Of a stretch of DNA of 9,396 nucleotides, positions 1 through 6,279 are shown piece by piece. The notes beneath the pieces were generated by a model. That model saw nothing but the letters and a program-made list of their open reading frames with translations. It was not told the DNA's origin and made no database searches. The position numbers and the translations under genes are program-made. The first letter of the stretch is position 1. Every line of letters begins with the position of its first letter. The stretch comes from Betaproteobacteria bacterium (GTDB taxonomy: Bacteria; Pseudomonadota; Gammaproteobacteria; Burkholderiales; Casimicrobiaceae), in contig VBCS01000395.1 of NCBI GenBank assembly GCA_005888955.1, forward strand, positions 1-9,396, written 5' to 3'.

Positions 1-780
1 GACGACATGCGCGGGTTCAATTTCTCGCGGAGCAAGGCTTCGATTGGCCAAGTTAGCGACAAGCTGCTGCGCTATGCGAAGTTCGAGGGCCGTCCGTCGC
101 TCGCCGTGCAGAGTGCGCTGATCGCCGATTGCCTGCCGGGGTTTGCCAATGAAAACCGGCTCGCCATCTTCGACGAGACGGTGCTGCCGCGGATCTGGCT
201 CGGCAATGCGGTCACGACTCCCGCGCATTTCGACGAATCGAACAACGTCGCGTGCGTCGTCAGCGGCACGCGGCGCTTCACGCTGTTCCCGCCGGAGCAG
301 ATCGCGAACCTCTACATCGGCCCTCTGGGACATGCACCGACGGGCACGCCGATCAGCCTCGTTTCGCTGGCAAATCCCGACTTCGAGCGGTTTCCGCGAT
401 TCAGGGACGCGCTCGCTTCGGCATTGGTAGGCGAGCTCGAACCCGGCGATGCGATCTACATCCCGACGCTCTGGTGGCACCACGTCCAGTCGCTCGGCAA
501 GTACAACATGCTGGTCAACTACTGGTGGAAGAGGCAGGTTGGCGCCGCCGGCAGCGCGGACACGGCGCTCAATTGTCTGCTGCATTGCCTGCTGACGCTC
601 AAAGACCTTCCTGCCGAGCAGCGGCAGGTATGGCGGACGCTCTTCGATTACTACATCTTCAGCGCGAACCCGCGAAGCGTCGAGCACATCCCTGAGCAGG
701 TGCGCGGAGTGCTCGGCGAAATCTCGCCGGAATTGGCCAAGCAGGTAAAGGCGTTCCTGGTCACCCAGTTGCAGCGCTGA
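1..780 (+). CDS. Cupin-8 / JmjC-like (FIH-type) protein, 5' partial
   Basis: The reading frame is already open at base 1 (codons for D-D before the Met at base 7), and the visible 259 codons lack the N-terminal part usual for this family (about 330-340 residues), so the gene starts left of the window. The core is a double-stranded beta-helix fold. It shows H-F-D-E-S (His at 226-228, Asp at 232-234), then G-T-R-R-F-T-L-F-P-P, then P-G-D-A-I-Y-I-P, then L-W-W-H-H-V-Q-S-L (first His at 478-480). The H-x-D...H set matches the Fe(II) ligands of FIH-like 2-oxoglutarate dioxygenases, and the W-W-H-H segment closely resembles FIH. Family knowledge: such cupin-like genes recur beside TonB-dependent receptors, SapC-like genes and tryptophan-halogenase-like genes in Xanthomonas and Caulobacter relatives; their substrate is unknown. 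It converges on the small lipoprotein gene with a 6-bp gap and no terminator visible. Family call is firm, function unknown. Confidence 0.88.
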   Translation, partial: DDMRGFNFSRSKASIGQVSDKLLRYAKFEGRPSLAVQSALIADCLPGFANENRLAIFDETVLPRIWLGNAVTTPAHFDESNNVACVVSGTRRFTLFPPEQIANLYIGPLGHAPTGTPISLVSLANPDFERFPRFRDALASALVGELEPGDAIYIPTLWWHHVQSLGKYNMLVNYWWKRQVGAAGSADTALNCLLHCLLTLKDLPAEQRQVWRTLFDYYIFSANPRSVEHIPEQVRGVLGEISPELAKQVKAFLVTQLQR

Positions 781-786
781 ACAGGC

Positions 787-1056
787 TCAGAATCGGCTGC
801 ACTGGAAGAATCCGCGGTGGCCGATGCAGCTGACCGAGTAATCGCGGCTGTAGCGCTCGAGGTTGTCCTTGGTCGCGAGCTTGACGACGCAATCGCGCCA
901 CTGGTCGGAATCGCCCTTGTAGCCGAGCTTTTCGCAGCCCGGCCCATAAACGCGGATCATGTCGTCGACGTCGCGCTCCACCTGGGCGGCGCGCTCGCTC
1001 TGGGTGGCGCAGCCGGCCAGGAGCAGCACGAATACGCAGATGGCTAAGGCACGCAT
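787..1056 (-). CDS. Small cysteine-containing lipoprotein, unknown function
   Basis: An 89-residue protein starting M-R-A-L-A-I-C-V-F-V, with a short hydrophobic stretch and a lipobox L-A-G-C (Cys16), so a lipid-anchored envelope protein is predicted. The mature part is small and charged, with four further cysteines (about residues 41, 56, 77, 86) in the contexts G-P-G-C, W-R-D-C, S-V-S-C and F-F-Q-C. Four cysteines would allow two disulfides in the periplasm. The start at 1056 is preferred over an in-frame ATG at 1068 because GGAG lies 6 nt upstream of it, and because it gives a compact 16-residue signal peptide. It lies downstream of the GH18 gene on the same strand, 52 bp after that stop, so the two may be co-transcribed. 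I do not recognise a named family; a role in the chitin pathway is not shown. Confidence 0.75.
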   Translation of the reverse strand: MRALAICVFVLLLAGCATQSERAAQVERDVDDMIRVYGPGCEKLGYKGDSDQWRDCVVKLATKDNLERYSRDYSVSCIGHRGFFQCSRF

Positions 1057-1066
1057 GGCTGTCTCC
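1057..1066 (-). promoter_or_regulatory. Ribosome binding site of the small lipoprotein gene
   Basis: On the minus strand GGAG (1066-1063) is followed by six bases and then the ATG at 1056. The competing upstream ATG at 1068 overlaps this site and has no purine-rich site of its own, so this RBS decides the start. Confidence 0.55.
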
Positions 1067-1108
1067 ATTCAAAAGGTCCGTTGAGAAACCTGCTTTGCCG
1101 GTTCCCGA

Positions 1109-2218
1109 TCAGCGCAGGGCGTCGCGGAACGCGGTGGTAAATCCGAAGCCCGGTACGCCTGTCAAGCCGCTGCATGTCGATGATACCCCCGACACGCCGG
1201 CCGGGCACGGCGCATCCCGGTCGAGCGACCAGAAATGCACGCCGCCCAGGACGCTCTCGCGTGCGAACCGGGCAAGAACCTGCGCGTCCTCGAGCGTGAA
1301 AACGTTGGCCACGACATCATTGACTCCTATCATCGGGGTCAGTTCTATGCGGCTCATCGGGACGCCAAAGCGGGAGTTCAGGTTCCGCGCCGCCTGGATC
1401 GCCGACTGCCCCATATCGCAAACAGCGCTTGCTACGACACAATTCCGTGGGATGGCTTCCCCGTAGTCCATCACCATCAGGTTGATGTAGTAGTCAGTGA
1501 GCCCGGCAGCGCGGATCGCCTGCATCACGCGCTGCCCGTCATCGTTCAAGCTCGCGAGGCTGCCGTCGCTGGCCCCCCAGGTCGCGAGCGTGAAGCTGAA
1601 GCGAAGCTCGGGGTGCCCTTCCTTCGCGGCTTTGATGCGCCGCACCAAAGAAGCGACGATTTCCGCCGATTGCCCGCGCTCGATGTCGAAGTCGAAGCCG
1701 ATCAACCGCGGCGATACGTAGCGCGCGATGAACGCTTCCATCCCCGCATCCGTTGTGCAAGTGAACACGCCGGCTTCGCCGCCGGTGGAAATGATGTAAT
1801 CGATCCCCGCCTGGACCAAACCTGGCAGATTGGCGGTCGCCAGCTGGCGCGCCATGCCATCCCAGGTCTCGGTGCCGCATTCGCCGGTCGCGAACGCCAG
1901 CGTCAACGCCGTCACACCGGATGGAAGCGTCGAGCGGCCGTTTACAACGATCGGCGTCGGCGCGCCGGCGACGGCGGTCGAGATCGCTCCGCTGTCCGAC
2001 GCGAGCGCGACGGATACGTGTTTGTAGGGACTGTAGACGAAGTGCGGCGCCGCTCCACGTGAGGAGATCGACCCGCGCAGCGGCTGGTTTGATGAGGAAG
2101 CGGGTTCGACTCCGGTCGATCCGACGCACCCTGCCAATCCGACCCCCAGCCCGGAGCAAACGAAAGCGATCAGACGCCCGAACCGCCGCACCGGACTCCG
2201 CTCGCTATCCCGACGCAT
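1109..2218 (-). CDS. GH18 chitinase-like lipoprotein
   Basis: A 369-residue GH18 TIM-barrel protein predicted to act on chitin or chitooligosaccharides outside the inner membrane. Numbered from the ATG at 2218: signal peptide with lipobox L-A-G-C (Cys31); S-T-G-G at 144-147 (SxGG motif, beta-3); G-F-D-F-D-I-E at 174-180, with Glu180 as the predicted acid/base and Asp178 and Asp176 before it; N-L-M-V-M-D-Y-G near 246-253 (beta-6 Met/Tyr substrate-binding motif); and a late H-F-W-S-L-D-R-D with Trp330. The D-F-D-I-E form is hevamine/ChiD-like. The first Asp of the usual DGxDxDxE is Ile173. Start: the frame is open up to a GTG at 2284, but that codon lies in the upstream gene's terminator hairpin. 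ATGs at 2245 and 2218 and a GTG at 2191 remain; the GTG has GGAG four bases upstream and gives a tidy 22-residue signal peptide, so 2191 is a serious alternative. Family call strong, exact substrate inferred. Confidence 0.88.
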   Translation of the reverse strand: MRRDSERSPVRRFGRLIAFVCSGLGVGLAGCVGSTGVEPASSSNQPLRGSISSRGAAPHFVYSPYKHVSVALASDSGAISTAVAGAPTPIVVNGRSTLPSGVTALTLAFATGECGTETWDGMARQLATANLPGLVQAGIDYIISTGGEAGVFTCTTDAGMEAFIARYVSPRLIGFDFDIERGQSAEIVASLVRRIKAAKEGHPELRFSFTLATWGASDGSLASLNDDGQRVMQAIRAAGLTDYYINLMVMDYGEAIPRNCVVASAVCDMGQSAIQAARNLNSRFGVPMSRIELTPMIGVNDVVANVFTLEDAQVLARFARESVLGGVHFWSLDRDAPCPAGVSGVSSTCSGLTGVPGFGFTTAFRDALR

Positions 2219-2259
2219 CCGCAGCCAGATTCGATCCGGTCGCATGCCCGCATTGTTCA

Positions 2260-2295
2260 CAAAAGAAACGGCGGAGCAGCGCACTGCTCCGCCGT
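2260..2295 (-). terminator. Intrinsic terminator of the TonB-dependent receptor gene
   Basis: Bases 2268-2279 and 2284-2295 are perfect inverted repeats (12-bp stem, arm ACGGCGGAGCAG) around a 4-base loop. Read on the minus strand the hairpin is followed directly by TTCTTTTG, a U-rich tail. It lies about 40 bases after the receptor stop at 2337. On the plus strand there is no T-tract after the stem, so it acts in the minus direction. It separates the receptor transcript from the GH18 gene, which would then need its own promoter or read-through. Confidence 0.82.
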
Positions 2296-2336
2296 GTGCC
2301 GAACGGGAGGGGTGAGTCGGCCGCTCCGCCGATGCG

Positions 2337-5240
2337 TCAGAACGCGAGCTTCACGCCCGCGTAGTACTGCCGTCCGTTCTTATAGAACGCGCGCGGCTGG
2401 TCGGTATTCGCGCCGTAGTACTTGAGCGTCGGATTGTTCAGATTCAGCACGTCGAACGTCAAGCTCACGTTGTCGTTGATCCGATAGCGAAGCGACGCTG
2501 CCAGGTTACCGGTATCGTCCTGGTATTCGGGCGTGCTGCGGTCCAGGCCCACGAAGAAATGCGAGCGGTACGTGTAGGCGAGGCGTGCGCTGAACCCGTA
2601 GTTCTCGTAGTAGCCGACGATGTTATACGTGTTCCTCGACGCACCCACCAGGTCGCGGATGCCCGTTTCCTTTGCATCGGCGTATGTGTAATTCGCCTGG
2701 ACACCGAAGCCATAGGCGAGGTCCTGCTGATACGAAAGCTCGAGGCCCTTCACCTTGCCGCTGCTGTTCGTCGGCGACGAGATCGTATACGTGTCGAACG
2801 TCCCGGTGCGGATATTGAGCAGGGTGACCTGGTGGTTGCCGAAACCGACATAATTCGACAGGTCCAGGTAGAACAGGCCCGCCGCTAACAGTGAATTCCG
2901 CGCGAAATACCACTCGAGCGTTGCGTCGACGTTCGTCGAGCGTATCGGCTTCAGGTCCGGGTTGCCGCCGTTGCCGGTGTGCGTCGTGTCGTCGGCCGAG
3001 ATCGAGCCGCCCAGCGCGCTGAAATCCGGACGCGCCATCGTTCGGGCGATTGCGAAGCGAGCCACCAGATCCTTCGACAGATCGAGCTTGAGGTTGGCGC
3101 TCGGCAGGATGTCGTTGTACGTGTGCTCGACCGGTTGCTGGTAGAAGGAGCCGAACGCGGAGGTCGTGATCGCCCCCGGCACCTGCGGGCACGGTGCAAG
3201 CGCTCCGCAGATATCGCCCGGTATCGCGACGTTGACGAGCACGCGCTCCTTGGTCTGCACGGCGCGTACGCCGAAGTTGCCGCTCCAGCCCGGTCCGTCG
3301 AGATTCGCCATCCCGTAGGCCGCCCAGACCTTCTCCTTGAGCGCGAACTCGCCCGGCCAGTAACGTCGCGTGACGGGATCGCGATTCGAGTAGAGGTCGC
3401 CCCAGCGCTCGAGCTCGCCCGGAGAGATCATCCAGGGAGTGCGCGGGAAGTTCCCGCCGATACCGCTCGCAAAGTTGCCTGGGTAGGTCTCGCCGTTCCA
3501 ATGCGGCAGGTTCGCCGGGTTGAAAGGATCGAGCGCGAAGTTCGGGCCTTGCGCCACCTGTTCGGTATTGCGCTTGTGTTCCGCGGCACGGAAGCCGGCC
3601 TTCACGCTGGTCCACGGACCCATGCCGAGCATATACAGGCCGTCGATCTGGCCGTACGTTTCCTTGTCCTCCGTTTTCGCGGGACTCGCGCCGAAGATCC
3701 AGTCGAGCGACGTGCCGGCGAAGTTCGAGGGATTGCCGTTCGGGAACGCTACGTCGGTCGCGGATGAGATGCCGTGCATCGTGTATGTGGCGCCGGTGTT
3801 GAATACATCGCCCTCGAATACGTCCTGCTTCGGCGTCTTGCCGACACCGCGCGTGTACCCAACGTCGCCGGTAAAAGTCAGGCGATTGGTAGCGCGATAA
3901 CTGGCCGTGACGTCGTAGAACGCCGTCTCCGAATACGTGCCCGGACGGTAGATCTCATCGACGATCGCATACTGATGATTGTTTCCCGGCGAGCCGAGGT
4001 TCGGGAACACGGCCGAGGTCAGCGTGCCGTTGGTCACCGTGTACGAGGTCGGCATTTCGCCGGCTCCGCCGTTGATGACGTGCGCGCCCCAGAACATCCA
4101 GTTGCGGTTGTAGTTCGTCGCCCGCATGTGCGAATAGAAGGTGCTGAAGTCTACAGTCAGATCGTTCGTCGGCTTGATTTCGACGTCGAGCAATCCGCCC
4201 TGGCGTTCGCGCACTTGCTCGAAGAATGCCGAGCCGATCAGCGTCGGATACGACACGTTCGCGAGATCGGGATGCGCGGCGGCCAGTGCGCTGGTCGGCG
4301 AGATCTGCGCGTATCCCAGCAGCTCCTGGCCGTCGCGGCGCAGATGCCGCTTCTCGTAGAAGCCCTGCACCATGACGCCCATCGTGCCCGCTTCGTTCTT
4401 CCAGTTGATGAGCCCGCTGATCTGCGGATCGGTTTTCTTCGGCAAGTCCGCATATACCGCTTCCAACGACGCTGCGGCGGTGAGCTGCTTGCGGAAGTCG
4501 AGCGGCCTGCGCGTGATGATGTCGACATTGCCCGCAACGCCGCCTTCGACGAGATCGGCGGTTGCGCTCTTGCGCACGATCACCTGGCTCACGAGCTCGG
4601 ACGGCAGCAGCGTGAAGCTGACGCTGCGCCCGACGGTCTGCACCTGGTCGAGGACGAACCAGTCGCCCGACGCGATCGGGTGCCCGTTGACGAGCGTCTG
4701 GGTCAGGCTCGGGTTCGTGCCGCGCAGGCTGACGCGGTCGTTCTCGTCGAAGCCGCCTTCGCCTCCCGCCGCCGAGCTGATCGTGACGCCGGGAACGCGC
4801 TGCACGGCGTCGGCGATGTTCCTGTCGGGGAGCTTGCCGATGTCGTCGGCCGTCACCACGTCGACGACGGAATCGGCATTGCGCTTGGTTTCAAGCGAGC
4901 GCTCCAGCGAAAACCGGAAACCGGTGACCGTAATCGTTTCGCGCGGAAGCAGCGCTGGAGGTGTCGTCGCAGGCGGCGGGGTGGTGGCCTGCGCGAGAAC
5001 TTGCGGTTCCCCTTGCGCGGTCTTCGCGTCGGCGGATGCCTCGGCGTCTTTCGCGGCGGACGGCTTCGTAGCGTCCTTCGCCTTGTCCTTCGCCGCTTGC
5101 GCGGCTGTCGCATCGGGTTGTGTCTGGCTCTTGGGCGTGTCGACAGAACCGGTAGCCGACTGCTGCGCGTGCACGGGCGTGACGACGCTCATCAGCGCGA
5201 CTGCGACGGCCGATGCGATCGGTGTTTTCCTGAGCTTCAT
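2337..5240 (-). CDS. TonB-dependent outer-membrane receptor (Xanthomonas/Caulobacter type)
   Basis: A 967-residue outer-membrane transporter, probably for chitooligosaccharides given its neighbours; the substrate is inferred. Signal peptide at 1-25 ending V-H-A before Q-Q. A 75-residue low-complexity stretch (26-100) rich in Ala, Lys, Asp, Thr and Pro follows, then a TonB-box-like E-T-I-T-V-T-G-F (101-108), a plug domain (about 117-245, with D-I-G-K-L-P-D-R-N-I-A-D-A, R-V-P-G-V, S-L-R-G and G-N-V-D-I-I-T-R-R), and a 22-strand-type barrel ending in Phe (G-V-K-L-A-F), as in outer-membrane proteins. Motifs such as M-A-R-P-D-F, G-N-P-D-L-K-P and L-N-N-P fit the TIGR01782 family. The ATG at 5240 is chosen because AAGGGGAGG lies just upstream and the signal peptide starts there; the open frame up to 5471 encodes non-secretory sequence across the control region. 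It is divergent from the GntR gene and ends in an intrinsic terminator. Confidence 0.94.
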   Translation of the reverse strand: MKLRKTPIASAVAVALMSVVTPVHAQQSATGSVDTPKSQTQPDATAAQAAKDKAKDATKPSAAKDAEASADAKTAQGEPQVLAQATTPPPATTPPALLPRETITVTGFRFSLERSLETKRNADSVVDVVTADDIGKLPDRNIADAVQRVPGVTISSAAGGEGGFDENDRVSLRGTNPSLTQTLVNGHPIASGDWFVLDQVQTVGRSVSFTLLPSELVSQVIVRKSATADLVEGGVAGNVDIITRRPLDFRKQLTAAASLEAVYADLPKKTDPQISGLINWKNEAGTMGVMVQGFYEKRHLRRDGQELLGYAQISPTSALAAAHPDLANVSYPTLIGSAFFEQVRERQGGLLDVEIKPTNDLTVDFSTFYSHMRATNYNRNWMFWGAHVINGGAGEMPTSYTVTNGTLTSAVFPNLGSPGNNHQYAIVDEIYRPGTYSETAFYDVTASYRATNRLTFTGDVGYTRGVGKTPKQDVFEGDVFNTGATYTMHGISSATDVAFPNGNPSNFAGTSLDWIFGASPAKTEDKETYGQIDGLYMLGMGPWTSVKAGFRAAEHKRNTEQVAQGPNFALDPFNPANLPHWNGETYPGNFASGIGGNFPRTPWMISPGELERWGDLYSNRDPVTRRYWPGEFALKEKVWAAYGMANLDGPGWSGNFGVRAVQTKERVLVNVAIPGDICGALAPCPQVPGAITTSAFGSFYQQPVEHTYNDILPSANLKLDLSKDLVARFAIARTMARPDFSALGGSISADDTTHTGNGGNPDLKPIRSTNVDATLEWYFARNSLLAAGLFYLDLSNYVGFGNHQVTLLNIRTGTFDTYTISSPTNSSGKVKGLELSYQQDLAYGFGVQANYTYADAKETGIRDLVGASRNTYNIVGYYENYGFSARLAYTYRSHFFVGLDRSTPEYQDDTGNLAASLRYRINDNVSLTFDVLNLNNPTLKYYGANTDQPRAFYKNGRQYYAGVKLAF

Positions 5241-5243
5241 GAG

Positions 5244-5252
5244 CCTCCCCTT
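5244..5252 (-). promoter_or_regulatory. Ribosome binding site of the TonB-dependent receptor gene
   Basis: AAGGGGAGG on the minus strand, three bases before the ATG at 5240. It is the only strong Shine-Dalgarno sequence along the open frame and fixes the start at the signal peptide. Confidence 0.7.
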
Positions 5253-5340
5253 GATAGGATTCGCACTAAGAATTACGACGCTAAGATCTTGCGAACTGCC
5301 GCCGGGATCACGTCCTTGCTTTTCTGCGGCGATCAATGCC

Positions 5341-5346
5341 ACTATA
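5341..5346 (-). promoter_or_regulatory. Candidate -10 of the receptor promoter
   Basis: TATAGT on the minus strand, about 100 bases before the receptor ATG, directly next to the TGGTA cluster. No good -35 hexamer is found at 16-18 bp, so this is tentative; the overlap with the operator-like repeats is what makes it attractive. Confidence 0.3.
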
Positions 5347-5398
5347 CTACCACTTGGTCCAAACATGCTACCAATCCTTGAATAACGCTGGTACCATG
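5347..5398 (-). promoter_or_regulatory. Candidate GntR operator cluster at the receptor promoter
   Basis: TACCA occurs at 5348-5352, 5369-5373 and 5392-5396 (TGGTA on the minus strand), spaced 21 and 23 bp, about two helical turns. Dyads include ACCACTTGGT (5349-5358), the overlapping TTGGTCCAA (5354-5362) and the perfect TGGTACCA (5389-5396). GntR/HutC regulators of amino-sugar genes such as DasR bind sites built from TGGT...ACCA arms, so these fit as operators of the adjacent regulator. Assignment is inferred. Confidence 0.45.
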
Positions 5399-5487
5399 TT
5401 GCAAGAGCGCCACACTCCGAAGCGGGGGTGTGCGGCGCACCAGAGGGGGCTGAAGGCACTGCACGACACATCGCCCATGGGGATGAA

Positions 5488-5510
5488 CTGGTATGAGTTT
5501 GGTATTACCC
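5488..5510 (+). promoter_or_regulatory. Candidate GntR operator upstream of the regulator gene
   Basis: CTGGTAT (5488-5494) and TTGGTAT (5499-5505) form a direct repeat 11 bp apart, and the second is part of the near-perfect dyad GGTATTACC (5501-5509). These share the TGGTA core with the cluster near the receptor, suggesting autoregulation. No clear promoter hexamers could be fixed beside it. Confidence 0.4.
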
Positions 5511-5571
5511 GCAGACACCACCCGAACATTTTCAGTACTTTATCTAGCGGATGTTCAGGTTTTGGGTGAGC

Positions 5572-5583
5572 AAGCGATCGCTT
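5572..5583. repeat. Perfect 12-bp palindrome AAGCGATCGCTT
   Basis: A self-complementary 12-mer about 40 bases before the regulator start codon. It could be an operator or a hairpin stem in the leader, or chance; it does not share the TGGTA core. Confidence 0.35.
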
Positions 5584-5623
5584 CGGCGAGGTCCACAGCG
5601 CCGCGCGCGCGAGTGACACCCCG

Positions 5624-6274
5624 ATGACGTCGCTTGCCCAAGTCCTCGGCAACCTGGACCCCAGCGACAGCCTGCCGCTCTATCAGCAGCTGCAGCGGGG
5701 CTTAAGGGAGGCAATCGAAAAGCGGATCCTTGGTCCGGATGACGCGCTGCCTTCGGAGCGGCAGCTCGCGGAGGATCTCGGCGTGTCGCGGATCACCGTA
5801 CGCAAGGCGATCGATGGCCTCGCGGCGGAAGGCTTGCTCGTGAGCCGTCAGGGCTCCGGCAATTTCGTCTGCACGCGTATCGACAAGAATTTCGCGAAGT
5901 TGACATCGTTCTCCGAAGACATGCGCGCGCGAGGCCGCATACCGCGAAGCGCGTGGCTCAAGCGCTCGGAGGGTACGGTAACCCCGGAAGAGTCGTTGAA
6001 GCTCGCGCTTTCACCCGGCACGCTCGTGTATCGCTTTCACCGGCTGCGCTTCGCCGACGACGAACCGATGTCGATCGAGCTCGCGACGATCGTCGCCTCG
6101 TGCCTGCCGTCGCTCGATGCGGTCCAGGATTCGCTCTACGACGCGCTCGAGCACGCGGGCAACCGCCCGGTGCGCGCGTTGCAGCGGCTGCATTCGATGT
6201 TGCTCAGCGCCGAGCAGGCGAAGCTTCTGAGTGGCGACACCTACGACTTTGTCGCGGAGTTGAGTGCGTTCTAG
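5624..6274 (+). CDS. GntR/HutC-family regulator with shortened UTRA domain
   Basis: A 216-residue transcription factor, probably the repressor of this amino-sugar locus. Residues about 17-83 form the GntR winged helix (L-P-L-Y-Q-Q-L; L-P-S-E-R-Q-L-A-E-D-L-G-V-S-R-I-T-V-R-K-A; R-Q-G-S-G-N-F-V). Residues about 93-214 form a UTRA effector domain (T-S-F-S-E-D-M-R-A-R-G; Y-R-F-H-R-L-R-F-A-D-D-E-P-M; S-L-Y-D-A-L-E-H-A-G; S-A-E-Q-A-K-L-L). Relatives then carry about 30 residues (strands ending in ...E-x-T-x-S-x-Y-R) before G-D-x-Y-D-F-V-A-E-L. Here A-K-L-L runs directly into S-G-D-T-Y-D-F-V-A-E-L, so that stretch is missing in frame (junction near 6227-6235). The DNA-binding half is intact; effector binding or folding may be impaired. 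It is divergent from the receptor and converges with the GH3 gene across 5 bp. It resembles NagQ/NagR/DasR-type regulators, but no symbol is assigned. Confidence 0.88.
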   Translation: MTSLAQVLGNLDPSDSLPLYQQLQRGLREAIEKRILGPDDALPSERQLAEDLGVSRITVRKAIDGLAAEGLLVSRQGSGNFVCTRIDKNFAKLTSFSEDMRARGRIPRSAWLKRSEGTVTPEESLKLALSPGTLVYRFHRLRFADDEPMSIELATIVASCLPSLDAVQDSLYDALEHAGNRPVRALQRLHSMLLSAEQAKLLSGDTYDFVAELSAF

Positions 6275-6279
6275 GGAAG

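Larger units (their letters stand above)
5241..5623. promoter_or_regulatory. Divergent control region between receptor and GntR regulator
   Basis: A 383-bp stretch without a convincing gene and visibly more AT-rich in parts than its flanks. It must hold the receptor promoter (minus) and the regulator promoter (plus). It contains two groups of TGGTA/TACCA half-sites (5347-5398 and 5488-5510), a possible receptor -10 near 5341-5346, a short imperfect hairpin (CACACTCC / GGGGTGTG, about 5411-5430), an interrupted inverted repeat (5519-5529 with 5551-5568) and the perfect palindrome AAGCGATCGCTT (5572-5583). Open frames crossing it (5336-5569 on +, 5368-5652 on -) have no protein-like features. 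Confidence 0.7.

Noticed and set aside
1069..1108. Possible terminator after the GH18 gene
   Set aside because: Only a weak 4-bp stem is visible and no proper U-tract follows it, so read-through into the small lipoprotein gene is more likely.
3774..5381. Long open frame of 535 codons on the plus strand
   Set aside because: It is antisense to the receptor gene, Arg/Val/Ala-rich, has no domain pattern, and reflects high GC codon bias on the opposite strand.
5241..5471. N-terminal extension of the receptor to 5471
   Set aside because: The added residues show no secretory character, cross the operator-like repeats and precede a strong RBS and signal peptide at 5240.
5336..5652. Short open frames in the divergent region on both strands
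   Set aside because: No RBS, no recognisable motif, and they overlap promoter and operator-like sequence.
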